A stretch of DNA of 64,000 bases from a bacterium (GTDB lineage Bacteria > Krumholzibacteriota > Krumholzibacteriia > LZORAL124-64-63): contig JADJCK010000004.1 of assembly GCA_016703265.1 (NCBI GenBank), forward strand, positions 434,001 through 498,000. The letters are read 5' to 3'. The position numbers and the translations under genes were made by a program. Under the pieces are notes generated by a model. That model searched no databases, was not told where the DNA came from, and saw only the letters and a list, made by a program, of their open reading frames with translations. Shown one piece after another: positions 8,501 to 17,554 of this stretch; position 1 is the first letter of the stretch; every line of letters begins with the position of its first letter.

Positions 8501-9918
8501 TCCCACTCGGCCGTGGCCACCTTGATCATGTTCGTCGTGCCGGCGCGGTTGAACGGCAGGCCCGCCGTGATGACCACCGGCTGCCCGGGCTTCACGTGCC
8601 CGCACTGCAGGGCGGCGGCGATGGCGCGGCGCTCGAGCTCCTCGGCGCTGTCGGACTCGGCAATCAGCACCGGCACGGCGCCGAAGGTCAGGGCCAGGCG
8701 CACGGCCGTGCGCGGGTGGGGCGTCATGGCCAGCAGCGGCTGGCGCGGACGGTATCGCGCCACGAGCCGGGTGGTGCTGCCGCTGGTGGTGCAGGTCAGG
8801 ATGGCGGCGGCGCCGATGTCGGTGGCCATCTCCACGGCCGTGTGCGCGACGGCCGCCTCGAAGCTCAGCTTGGTCGCGGCATTCAGCCGTGCATTCCAGC
8901 CGTCGTAATCAAACAGCGGCTCGATGTCGGCGGCCACACGGGCCATCACCTTCACGGCCTGCACGGGAAACGCTCCCGCGGCCGTTTCCTCGGACAGCAT
9001 GACCGCGTCGGTGCCGTCGAGGATGGCGTTGGCGACGTCGGTCACCTCGGCGCGCGTGGGCCGCGGATGTTCGACCATCGAACGCAGCATCTGCGTGGCG
9101 GTGATCACCGGCTTGGCCAGTGCGTTGGCCTTGCCGATCAGCATCTTCTGCGTGCGCGGTACCGTCTCCAGCGGGATCTCCACGCCCAGGTCGCCACGCG
9201 CCACCATGATGCCGTCGGCCACCTGCAGGATCTCGTCGATGTTCGCCAGCGCCTCGAACTTCTCGATCTTGGCGATCAGCGGCACGTCGTAGCCGCCCTC
9301 GACGATCACCTTCTTGACCGAGGCCACGTCGTGCGCCGTGCGCACGAAGCTGAGCGCGATGAAATCCACATCCTGGGCCAGTCCGAACTCGAGGTCACGC
9401 TTGTCCTTCTCGGTCAGGATGGGCGCGTTGATGCTGCGCTGCGGCAGGTTGATGCCCTTGTTCGAGCCCAGCGGCCCGCCGGCGATGACCCGGCAACGGA
9501 TGTCGCGATCACTGGTCGACACGACTTCCAGCTCGAGCAGCCCGTCGGCCAGCAGCAGGATGTCGCCGGCGCGCACGGCAGCCGGCAGGTCGTGGTAGGT
9601 GAGGCCCACTTCGTGCGCGTCGCCCGGCACGTCGCGGTTGGTGAGCGTGAAGGCCTGCCCGTTCTCCAGGTTGACGCTGCCGCCCGCCATCAAGCCCGTG
9701 CGGATCTTCGGTCCCGCCAGGTCCTGCAGCACGGCCACCTGGCGGCTCAGCCGCGCTGCCGTCGCGCGGATGTCCCTGATGGTCTGCGCATGTTCCTCCA
9801 GCGTGCCGTGCGAGAAGTTCAGGCGGGCCACGTTCATGCCCGCTTCCATGAGCCTCTCCAGCATCTCGAGGCTGCGGCTGGCAGGGCCGATCGTGCAGAT
9901 GATCTTGGTCTTGTTCAT
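8497..9918 (-). CDS. pyk: Pyruvate kinase
   Basis: A 473-aa protein of standard length. It catalyses phosphoenolpyruvate + ADP to pyruvate + ATP in glycolysis, in the cytoplasm. Markers in order: MNKTKIICTIGPAS, AGMNVARLNFSHG, LAGPKIRTG, the K/E active-site region LIAKIEKFEALANIDEI, VARGDLGVEIP, the signature KPVITATQMLRSM (family usually MLESM), and RAEVTDVANAILDGTDAVML with SEETAAG. The C-terminal allosteric domain is present. The gene is convergent with the AI-2E-type permease, with the two stop codons overlapping inside CCTAATCC. It lies 22 bp downstream of the SDR gene on the same strand. Confidence 0.95.
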   Translation of the reverse strand: MNKTKIICTIGPASRSLEMLERLMEAGMNVARLNFSHGTLEEHAQTIRDIRATAARLSRQVAVLQDLAGPKIRTGLMAGGSVNLENGQAFTLTNRDVPGDAHEVGLTYHDLPAAVRAGDILLLADGLLELEVVSTSDRDIRCRVIAGGPLGSNKGINLPQRSINAPILTEKDKRDLEFGLAQDVDFIALSFVRTAHDVASVKKVIVEGGYDVPLIAKIEKFEALANIDEILQVADGIMVARGDLGVEIPLETVPRTQKMLIGKANALAKPVITATQMLRSMVEHPRPTRAEVTDVANAILDGTDAVMLSEETAAGAFPVQAVKVMARVAADIEPLFDYDGWNARLNAATKLSFEAAVAHTAVEMATDIGAAAILTCTTSGSTTRLVARYRPRQPLLAMTPHPRTAVRLALTFGAVPVLIAESDSAEELERRAIAAALQCGHVKPGQPVVITAGLPFNRAGTTNMIKVATAEWD

Positions 9919-9940
9919 GCGGCTCTCCGGTTGGGCGGAC

Positions 9941-10780
9941 TCAGTCCAGGAAAAAGTCGGTGAACAGGGGCGTGCCGGGTTTCACGGCGTAACGCTCCAG
10001 GTCCGTCTGTCCTTCTTCGGCCAGAACCTCTTCGTCTGTATAGAAATGGCCCGTGCAGGCCCGACTTTCGCGGGTCAGCACGTACCAGGCGGCGTCGGCC
10101 ACGATCGCGGGCGTACGGCTGGCATTGGCCATCTTTTCGCCGCCCAGCAGGTTCCGGACCGCCGCGGTGTCGATGGCCGTCCGCGGCCACAGTGCATTGA
10201 AGGCCACGCCCCGGTCGCGGAACTCCTCGGTCATCCCCAGCACCCAGGCGCTCATCGCGTACTTGGCCAGGGTGTAGGCGGCGTGCCCGGCAAACCACCG
10301 CGGATGCATGGTCAGCGGCGGGCTCAGGTTCAGCACATGCGCATTGGACGCCTTCAGCAGGTGCGGCATGGCACACTGCGTGACCAGGAAACTGCCCCGC
10401 GCGTTGATGTCGAACATGCGGTCGTACATCTTCATCGGCGTCTCGAGCAGCCCGGTCAGGCTGATGGCGCTGGCATTGTTGACGACAATGTCGATGCCGC
10501 CGAACGTCTTTGTTGTCGCATCGACCGCCGCCTGCACCTGCTCGTCGTCCCGGATGTCGCACTTGCAGGCCAGGGCGCGTCCGCCGGCCTGCTCGATCTC
10601 AGCTGCCGCATCGTGGATCGTTCCCGGCAGCTTCACGTGCTCGGTGGTGGTCTTGGCCAGGATGGCGACGTTGGCCCCGTCGCGGGCCGCCCGGACGGCA
10701 ATGGCCCGCCCGATGCCGCGGCTGGCGCCCGTGATGAGCAGGGTCTTGCCGCGGAGGGTGCGGTCGGCGGGGGCGGGCAT
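9941..10780 (-). CDS. SDR-family oxidoreductase (HSDL2-like)
   Basis: A 279-aa NAD(P)-dependent short-chain dehydrogenase. Cofactor motif TLLITGASRGIGRAIAVRAA (TGxxxGxG), NNAS motif at IVVNNASAISLTGLLETPM, and catalytic YxxxK in HAAYTLAKYAMSAW. The Ser position reads LNLSPPL, and the segment AKTTTEHVKLPGTIHDAAAE is typical of hydroxysteroid-dehydrogenase-like 2 proteins. Substrate unknown, probably a lipid or acyl carbonyl. The ATG at 10780 is chosen because AAAGGAT lies 9-10 nt upstream; the open frame continues into the palindrome-containing gap. Confidence 0.85.
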   Translation of the reverse strand: MPAPADRTLRGKTLLITGASRGIGRAIAVRAARDGANVAILAKTTTEHVKLPGTIHDAAAEIEQAGGRALACKCDIRDDEQVQAAVDATTKTFGGIDIVVNNASAISLTGLLETPMKMYDRMFDINARGSFLVTQCAMPHLLKASNAHVLNLSPPLTMHPRWFAGHAAYTLAKYAMSAWVLGMTEEFRDRGVAFNALWPRTAIDTAAVRNLLGGEKMANASRTPAIVADAAWYVLTRESRACTGHFYTDEEVLAEEGQTDLERYAVKPGTPLFTDFFLD

Positions 10781-10873
10781 CTGCGGGGGTATCCTTTCGG
10801 GTGCGCGGCGGCCGGGTGCCGACCGCGATCGGGCGCATCCTGAGGCATGGGGATCGATTCGGCAAGGGTGGGC

Positions 10874-10914
10874 GCTGGCGCCGGCGCAACTGGGGCACTT
10901 GCGCCGGCGCAAGT
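10874..10914. repeat. Dispersed palindrome, copies 2 and 3 (tandem)
   Basis: A degenerate copy GCTGGCGCCGGCGCAACT (10874-10891) is followed 5 bp later by a perfect copy ACTTGCGCCGGCGCAAGT (10897-10914). They lie about 95 bp upstream of the SDR start codon. Confidence 0.8.
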
Positions 10915-10956
10915 GGTTTTGTCACAAATTCCATTACGCGACATCAATGGGGACGC

Positions 10957-11048
10957 GCCCCCCCCACCCCCCACACAACACCCCCCCCCCCCCCCCGCCA
11001 CAGAGCACCGCCCCCCCACCCCCCCCCACCCACACCCCCCCCCCCCCA
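10957..11048. repeat. C-rich low-complexity tract
   Basis: About 90 bases composed almost only of C with scattered A, including a run of 16 C at 10981-10996 and 13 C around 11035-11047. It is unlike anything else in the window except the G-rich region near 62341-62665. It could form i-motif/G-quadruplex structures or be a sequencing/assembly artefact. Confidence 0.7.
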
Positions 11049-11174
11049 GGACGACCACTCGCCAAAATCGGACACCCACCTGCCGATTTTCATGGTTCGC
11101 AGTGAACCACGCCCACATCTGCATACTGTATGCGGGCCTATTCCCAGCTACGCCGCCGGGGGGAATCGCCTGTG

Positions 11175-11192
11175 ACTTGCGTCGGCGCAAGT
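11175..11192. repeat. Dispersed palindrome, copy 4
   Basis: ACTTGCGTCGGCGCAAGT, one mismatch to the consensus. About 50 bp beyond the stop codon of the CzcA-type gene. Confidence 0.8.
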
Positions 11193-11241
11193 CAGGCCCC
11201 CGCAGCCCCCGTTGCGCCGACGCCATGCCGCAGGCGCACCC

Positions 11242-14200
11242 CTACCGCGCCGCTCCCCGCCTCTCCTCAACCCACCCATAAAGCACCGGCAGCACCACCA
11301 GCGTCAGCAGCGTGCTGGTGATCAGCCCGCCCATGACCACCACCGCCAGCGGCTTCTGGATGTCCGCGCCCGAGCCGGTGGCGAACAGCATCGGCACGTG
11401 GCCGATGAAGCTGGTCAGCGCCGTCATCAGCAGGGGGCGGAAGCGCAGGTCGCAGCCGCGCGTGACGGTCTCCTCGACGCCGGCGCCGCTTTCGCGCAGC
11501 TGGCGGAAGAAGGCCACCAGCACGACGCCGTTCTGCACCGCCACGCCCAGCAGCACGATGAAGGCCACCGCGGCGCTCACCGACAGCGGCATGCCGAACG
11601 CCACCACCGCCACGACGCCGCCCACCAGGGCGAACGGCAGGTTCAGCAGCACCAGGAAGGCGTGCCGGAACGAGCCCAGCGCCAGGTGCAGCAGGATCAT
11701 GATCAGCAGCAGGGCCCTGGGCACGACTATGCTCAACTGGCGCATCGCCCGTTGCTGGTTTTCGAACTGGCCGCCGTACTCGAGGCGATAGCCGGACGGC
11801 AGTTCGGCGGCCAGCGGCGAGACGGCGGCGCGCACGTCGTCGACGAAGCCGCCCAGGTCGCGGCCGCGCACGTTGGCCTCGACCACCACGCGGCGCATGC
11901 CGTTCTCGCGCGTGACCTGCGCGGGGGCCTCGACCAGGGTGAACGTCGCCAGCTGGCCCAGCGGCACGCGCTCGCCGCCGGGGGCGGGCACGAGCAGCCG
12001 TTCGAGTTCCGCGACGTCGCGACGCGCGGCCTCGGGGAAGCGCACCACCACGGCCACGCGGCGGTCCTCCTCGATGAGCGTGGTGGCCAGGCGGCCGGCG
12101 GCGGCCGTCTCGATGGTGTCGTTGATCAGGCCCACGTCGATGCCGTGGCGCGCGGCGGCTTCACGGTCGATGACCGCGTCGAGCTGCGACATGCCCGTCA
12201 CCTGCTCCACCTTGATGTCGGCGGCGCCCGGCACCGCACCCATGGCGGCGGCGGCGCGGTCGGCCACGTCCTTGAGCAGGTCGAGGTCGGGCCCGAAGAT
12301 CTTCACGGCCAGGTCGCTCTTCACGCCCGAGATCAGCTCGTTCACCCTCAAGGCAATCGGCTGCGAGAACGAGTAGCGCAGCCCCGGTACGCGGGCCAGG
12401 TCGCGCGAGATGGCGTCGACCAGCTCGGCCTTGTCGCGTCCGCGGCTGAACTTGCCGCGCGGCTTCAGCATCACGAACACGTCGGTCTGCTCGGGCCCCA
12501 TCGGGTCCTCGCTGATCTCGGCGCGGCCGGTCTTGCTGACCACCGTGTCCACCTCGGGGAACGTCAGCAGGCGCTTCTCGAGGAACTCGGCCACCTCCAC
12601 CGAGCCTTCCAGCGAGGCGTTCGGCAGGCGCACCACGTTGATGGCCAGCGAGCCTTCGTCGAGCGGCGGCATGAACTCGGTGCCCAGCAGGGGCAGCAGC
12701 GCCAGGCTGCCGGCCAGGACCACGCCGGCCGCCAGCAGCGTGCGGCCGCGCCGCCGCAGCGCACCCTGCAGCAGCCGCAGGTAGCCCTGGTGGAAGCGCC
12801 GCACGAAGGAGAACTCGCGCTCGGGAGCCACGCGCAGCAGCAGGTCCGACAGCGCCGGCACCACCGTCAGCGCCACGACCAGCGAGACGAGCAGCGCGAT
12901 CAGCATGGTCAGGGCCAGCGGCGCGAACATGCGCCCCTTCGATGCCCTGCAGCGTGAACAGCGGCACCAGCGTGATGGCGATGATGAGCACCGAGAACGC
13001 CACCGGGCGCGCCACCTCGATCACGGCGCGGGCCACGACCTCGCGTGGCGGTTCATCGGGCCGGGCATGCGCCAGGTGGCGGCGCACGTTTTCCACGACC
13101 ACGATCGAGGCGTCGACGACCATGCCCACCGAGAAGGCCAGGCCGCCCAGGCTCATCAGGTTGGCGGTGAGCCCCACCTGGCCCATCACGATGAACGTGA
13201 TCAGGTAGGTGAGCGGCAGCGAGAACACGACGATGAGCGCCGTGCGCAGCTCGGCCACGAACAGGAACAGCACCAGCACGACCAGCAGGCCGCCCTCGAG
13301 CAGCGCGTGGATCACCGTGTCCAGGCAGGCCTCGATCAGCGAGGTGCGGTCGTAGAACACGTTCAGGCGTGCGCCCTCGGGCAGCGTGGGGGTCATCTCG
13401 GCGACGGCCTTCTTGACGCGGTCGACCACGTCGCGCGAGTTCTCGCCCTTCAGCATGATGACCATGCCGGCAACGACCTCGCCCTCGCCGTCGCGCGTGA
13501 CGGCGCCCTGGCGCGGCTCGGCGCCGACCACGACCTCGGCCACGTCGCGCAGGTAGACCGGCGCGCCATCCCTGGCGGTCAGGACGATGCGCTCGAGGTC
13601 GGGGATGTCGTGCAGCAGGCCCACCCCGCGCAGGTACACCTGTTCCCAGCCGCGCACGATGACGCCGCCGGCAGCGTTGGCGTTGCCGCGCTCGATGGCC
13701 TCGACCACGTCCGTCGAGGTGAGCCCGTAGGCCAACAGCCGGTCCGGGTCCACCAGCACCTGATACTGCTTCACCTGGCCGCCGAAGCTGTTGACCTCGT
13801 TCACGCCGGCAATCGGCTTGAGCAGCGGTGCCACCAGCCAGTCCTGGATGGTGCGCAACTCCATCGGGTCCAGGCCCTCGCCCTCGAGCGTGTACTGGAA
13901 AATCTCGCCCAGGCCGGTGCTGATGGGGCCCAGTTCGGCGTCGGTGCCGGGCGGCAACTGTTCGCGCGCGGCGGCCAGGCGCTCGAAGACCACCTGCCGC
14001 GTCCAGTAGGTGTCGGCGCCGTCCTCGAAGGTGATGACCACCTGCGAGAGGCCGGCCTTCGACAGCGAGCGCACGCCGGTCACGCGCGGCAGGCCGCGCA
14101 TCGCCAGCTCGATGGGGTAGCTCACGCGCTGCTCGACGTCGACCGCGGCCAGGCCGGGCGACTGCGAGAGGATCATCACCTGCGTGCCGGTCACGTCGGG

Positions 14201-14311
14201 GAAGGCGTCGATGGGCAACCGCACCCACGCGGCCACGCCGACGGCCAGCACCACCGCGGTGGCCGCCAGCACCAGCACGCGGTTGCGCAGGAACCAGGTC
14301 AGGCTTCGCAT
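11242..14311 (-). pseudogene. CzcA/CusA-family heavy-metal RND efflux permease, split by a +1 frameshift
   Basis: Together the two frames make a full pump of about 1022 aa, the normal length. The N-terminal frame (ATG 14311) has RVLVLAATAVVLAVGVAAW, PIDAFPDVTGTQVMI (CzcA-type N-terminus), porter domains and helices including VGMVVDASIVVVENVRRHL. It ends at LVPLFTLQGIEG. The minus-strand run GAAGGGGCGCATG needs one G removed to continue as EGRMFAPLALTM in the second frame (12930 down). That frame completes the protein through LLGVAVQNGVVLVAFFRQLR and TLLTLVVLPVLYGW. It is the inner-membrane proton-driven subunit of a CzcCBA-type system with the adaptor and TolC genes immediately upstream. Real loss of function or a homopolymer error are both possible. 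Confidence 0.85.
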
Positions 14312-14322
14312 GTCGGTTCCCT

Positions 14323-15705
14323 TCAGTCCGCGCAGCCGGCGCCCATTTTGGAGCGCAGCACGTCCGATTTCAGGAGGAAGGCGCCCTCGGCAACGACGGT
14401 TTCGTCGCCCTGCAGCCCGCCGGTGATCTCCACGCGATCGCCCCAGGCGCGCCCGGCCGTGACCGGCCGGCGCACGTAGAAATCGTCGTGGTGGTGCACG
14501 AACACGAACGAGCGTCCTTCGTCCTCGAGCACGGCTTCGCGCGGCAGCACCAGCGCGTGCTCGTCGCCCGGCAGCATCACCTGCACGGTGGCGAACATGC
14601 CGGCCAGCAGGCGGCCTTCGGGGTTGGGCACCGTCACCCGCAGCTTCACCGTGCGCGAGGCCTCGTCGATCGATGGGCTGATGAAGTCGACGGTGCCGGG
14701 GAACGTCTGGCCGGGCCAGGCGCGCGCGGCGACTTCGGCCGGCAGCGATTCGGGCTGCTGCTTGGCCATTGTCAGCTTGGCCAGGTCACGCTCGTAGAGG
14801 TCGGCCCAGACCCAGACCACGGCGATGTCGCCGACGGTGACCATCACCTGTTCGCTGTGGGCCGGCTCGCCGCCGACCGCATGCAGGAAGAGTACCGTGC
14901 CGTCGACCGAGGCGCGCAGACGCAACACGCCGCTCGCCGCCGCTTCGCCCGTGCCGAGTCCCAGTCGCGAGGCCTGGGCCTGCGCCGCCTCCAGGCGGAT
15001 GCGTGCCGACTCCAACTCCTGCACGGCCAGTTCCATTTCCTTCGCGGAGGCGATGCCCTGCTCGCGCAGCGAGTTCGTGCGCCGGTGCGCCTGCTCGGTG
15101 TTGTCCAGGCGCGAGCGCGCCTCGCGCAGGTCGGCCGCGGCCTGCGCCGCCTCGCCGCTGTCGATCTCGACCAGCACGTCGCCCCGCCGCACGCGATCGC
15201 CCACCGCAACCAACACGCGGCGCACGATGCCTTCGGCCGGCGGCGCCAGATGGGCCACGCGCCGCTCGTCGAACCGCACTTCTCCTGTTAGCGCCAGCGG
15301 CGCGCGCACGGGCTCGCGCGCGGGTTGCGCCGCGTGCAGCAGGCCACCGGTGAACAGGTCGGCCGGCGCCTTCGTGACGCCCACTTCGTAGCGGCACTCG
15401 TCGCAGGCGAAGGTCTTCATATTGTGCTCGCACGAAGCCTCGAACAGCGCGGCGACGGGCTGGTCCAGGTCGGACGCCTCGGCCTCGCCGTGGTCGTGTC
15501 CGGCGTGCTCGTCGGCGCTTTCGGCTTCGGCGTGCGCGGCCGGTGCGGCGGCTTCGCCGTGGTCGTGTCCGGCATGTTCGTCGGCGCTTTCGGCCTCGGT
15601 GTGCTGACTGCCGGCGGCCTGCGGCTCCGCTTTGGTACCGCAGCCTGCGCCCACGATCGCCAGCAGCAGCGCGCCCATCGCCAGCGGGATGATGCGTGTC
15701 CTCAT
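14323..15705 (-). CDS. Heavy-metal RND efflux periplasmic adaptor with His-rich N-terminus (CzcB type)
   Basis: A 460-aa membrane-fusion protein. The N-terminus has a lipobox-like AIVGAGC. Then comes a duplicated AESADEHAGHDHGEA segment (two copies, 23 codons apart) that should bind metal, and a Cys cluster CEHNMKTFACDECRYEVGV, a zinc-ribbon-like element found in CzcB-type adaptors. Next are barrel-sandwich halves (APPAEGIVRRVLVAVGDRV), a coiled-coil hairpin (AADLREARSRLDNTEQAHRR onward) and a beta-barrel/proximal domain. The start codon overlaps the TolC stop (ATGA), indicating translational coupling. The CzcA-type gene follows after 11 bp. Metal specificity cannot be read from the sequence. 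Confidence 0.85.
   Translation of the reverse strand: MRTRIIPLAMGALLLAIVGAGCGTKAEPQAAGSQHTEAESADEHAGHDHGEAAAPAAHAEAESADEHAGHDHGEAEASDLDQPVAALFEASCEHNMKTFACDECRYEVGVTKAPADLFTGGLLHAAQPAREPVRAPLALTGEVRFDERRVAHLAPPAEGIVRRVLVAVGDRVRRGDVLVEIDSGEAAQAAADLREARSRLDNTEQAHRRTNSLREQGIASAKEMELAVQELESARIRLEAAQAQASRLGLGTGEAAASGVLRLRASVDGTVLFLHAVGGEPAHSEQVMVTVGDIAVVWVWADLYERDLAKLTMAKQQPESLPAEVAARAWPGQTFPGTVDFISPSIDEASRTVKLRVTVPNPEGRLLAGMFATVQVMLPGDEHALVLPREAVLEDEGRSFVFVHHHDDFYVRRPVTAGRAWGDRVEITGGLQGDETVVAEGAFLLKSDVLRSKMGAGCAD
15482..15603. repeat. In-frame tandem duplication encoding a His-rich metal-binding segment
   Basis: Two about 53-bp near-identical units (15482-15534 and 15551-15603), offset by 69 bp, inside the adaptor gene. 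Each encodes AESADEHAGHDHGEA. Confidence 0.8.
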
Positions 15706-16931
15706 CGCCCGTCCCCTTCATGCAGCGGCGGCAGCGCCGCCAGGTACGCGACTTCCAGGGCGGCCAGCGCCGCGGACAGTCGCAGGTCGTTCAGGTCGCG
15801 ACGGGCTTCGAGCTGCTCGCGTTGCGCGAGCAGGGCCTCGTCCAGCGTGATCTCGCCGAGCCGGTAGGCGACCTCGGACAGGCGCACGCTCGCGTCCAGC
15901 GCCGCGGTCACCGCTTCGCCGTTGGCGTCGAGCGCCGCCTGCAGTTCGTTCTGCCGGTGCCAGGCGGCGGTCACCTGCGCGAGCCGCGCGTGGCGCGCCG
16001 CCGCGGCCATGCTCTCCGCCAGCCGCGCCGCCGCTGACGCCTGCCGGCGCTCGCCCTGGCCGCGCGCGAACAGCGGCACCGTCACCGTCAGGCCCATCTG
16101 CACCAGGTCCGCCTCTTCCTCGCGGCCGGTGCCTCCGAACAGGCCCAGTTCGGGCCAGGCCAGTGCGCCCGCCACCCCGCGGCGCTTCGCGGCTGCGATC
16201 GCCGCTGCGTCGAGCGCCTTCAACGCCGGTTGCGCGAGCGCGGCCTCGCGCACCGCTGCCAGAGCCGGCGGCGCGGGCTAGACGGGTTGGCCGGTCAGTT
16301 CCGGCAGGTCCGCTTCATGCCATTGCAGCAGCGAGGCGAGGCGGGCCAACGCATCCAGTTCCCCGGCGCGGCTGTCGGCCAGCGCCGCCCGCGCGCGCGC
16401 CAGCGCCACGGTAGCCAGTGCCACATCCAGGGTACCGGTCTCGCCTGCGGCCTCGCGCGCTGTGGTCGCCGCATGCAGGCGCTCCTGCACCGCCGCGCCC
16501 TCGGCGGCCAGTGCGCGCTGTTTTCCGGCATGCGAAGCCTCGAGCCAGGCCCGCGCGGCCTCGGCCGCCGCCTGCGCGCCGGCGTCCCGGTACTCCCAGC
16601 CGGCGGCCTCGCGGTCGGCGCGTGCGGCGCCGATGCGCGGCCCGCGCCCGGCCAGGTCCAGCTTCTGGTCGAGGCGCCAGGCGCGATCGTACGAGCGACC
16701 ATCCGGCGACGTGCGCCGCACCCGCTCGAGTTCCACTTCGGGGTTGTGCGCCCAGGCGCGGGCGGTCGACAGCGCACCGTCCGCGTCGTCGACACGCGCG
16801 CCGGCGGCCAGCACCTGGGGCGCACGCTCACGCGCCAGCCGCAGGGCTGTTTCCAGGTCGAGGGTGGTGGCGGCGGCAGGGGCGGCGGCGCCCAGCACGG
16901 CGGCCAGCCCCAGGGTGAGAAGGGCCTTCAT
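15702..16931 (-). pseudogene. TolC-family heavy-metal efflux outer-membrane factor with internal amber codon
   Basis: The ATG at 16931 has GGAGGA 6 nt upstream; MKALLTLGLAAVLGAAAPAA is a signal peptide. The frame reads TLDLETALRLARERAPQVLA and other OMF repeats up to codon 217 (ELTGQPV), then TAG at 16278-16280. It continues in the same frame as PAPPALAAVREAALAQPALK and a second OMF half (YRLGEITLDEALLAQREQLE) ending at 15702. The total of 409 aa fits the family (two structural repeats). There is no frame change, so the only lesion is the single amber codon. Possible explanations are a nonsense mutation, suppression or a base error. The stop overlaps the adaptor start (ATGA). Confidence 0.8.
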
Positions 16932-17020
16932 CGATGTCCTCCACAACACGTCAAACGACACGACAGGTCACACGTCGGCTCACCGCGAGCCGGCGCAGCA
17001 GTGCGTTCAGGCGTGGAGGG

Positions 17021-17359
17021 TCATAAGCGCAGGACGGAAGCGCGGGGCGGCGCCGGCAACGGCGCGGGGGCGGGGCAGAAACCGGTGACGGCGGCGTGGG
17101 CCGCGGGCGCCGGCAATAACGCCAATTCCGGCAACAGGGCCGGCAGGGGCGCCGGCGGGGCCACCGACGGCAACATGGGATCGCTCTCGGCCGCACTGCG
17201 GACGGCGCAGCACGCGCAATCTTCCGGCTCGAGGGGCACCGCTTCGCAGGGTTCGTCGCAGCCGATCGGGTCGCAATGGCCCAGATCGGCGCTCAGGGCG
17301 TTACCCCCGAACACCAGGCAGCCCAGCAGGGCCAGAAGGATGCGGATGCGTGCGTTCAT
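17021..17359 (-). CDS. Small exported Cys-rich protein heading the metal-efflux operon
   Basis: A 112-aa protein from ATG 17359 (GGGGA just upstream). RIRILLALLGCLVFGGNAL-SA is a signal peptide. The mature N-terminus has seven Cys in about 27 residues (HCDPIGCDEPCEAV, EDCACCAVR), and a Pro/Ala/Leu-rich tail follows. It lies 89 bp upstream of the TolC gene in the same direction. Small Cys/His-rich exported proteins often open metal-resistance operons, so metal binding or sensing is a reasonable guess. No named family recognised. Confidence 0.6.
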   Translation of the reverse strand: MNARIRILLALLGCLVFGGNALSADLGHCDPIGCDEPCEAVPLEPEDCACCAVRSAAESDPMLPSVAPPAPLPALLPELALLPAPAAHAAVTGFCPAPAPLPAPPRASVLRL

Positions 17360-17554
17360 ATCCCCGCAATGATAAGCCGTGGCGGCGGGGCGGGCAACCG
17401 GCCCGCGGTGTGAGCGGGGGATCGGCTGGTGGGGAGGGGTGCTTGAGGGATGGGTTGGCGCCGATGTCCTCGCTGTTGTCGGTCTCGAATCGACGAACAG
17501 TTGATACGTCAACCAATTGGCTGACGACAACGCTCGACCGAGAGGCCGCCCACC

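Larger units (their letters stand above)
10781..11241. other. 461-bp gap with palindromes and a long C-rich tract
   Basis: No gene. It contains one perfect and two degenerate copies of the dispersed palindrome (10874-10891, 10897-10914, 11175-11192) and a low-complexity C-rich tract (10957-11048). It separates the start of the SDR gene from the end of the CzcA-type gene. Confidence 0.6.

Noticed and set aside
11212..14479. Long plus-strand open frames over the CzcA-type gene
   Set aside because: His/Gln/Arg-rich shadows of a well-recognised minus-strand RND pump.
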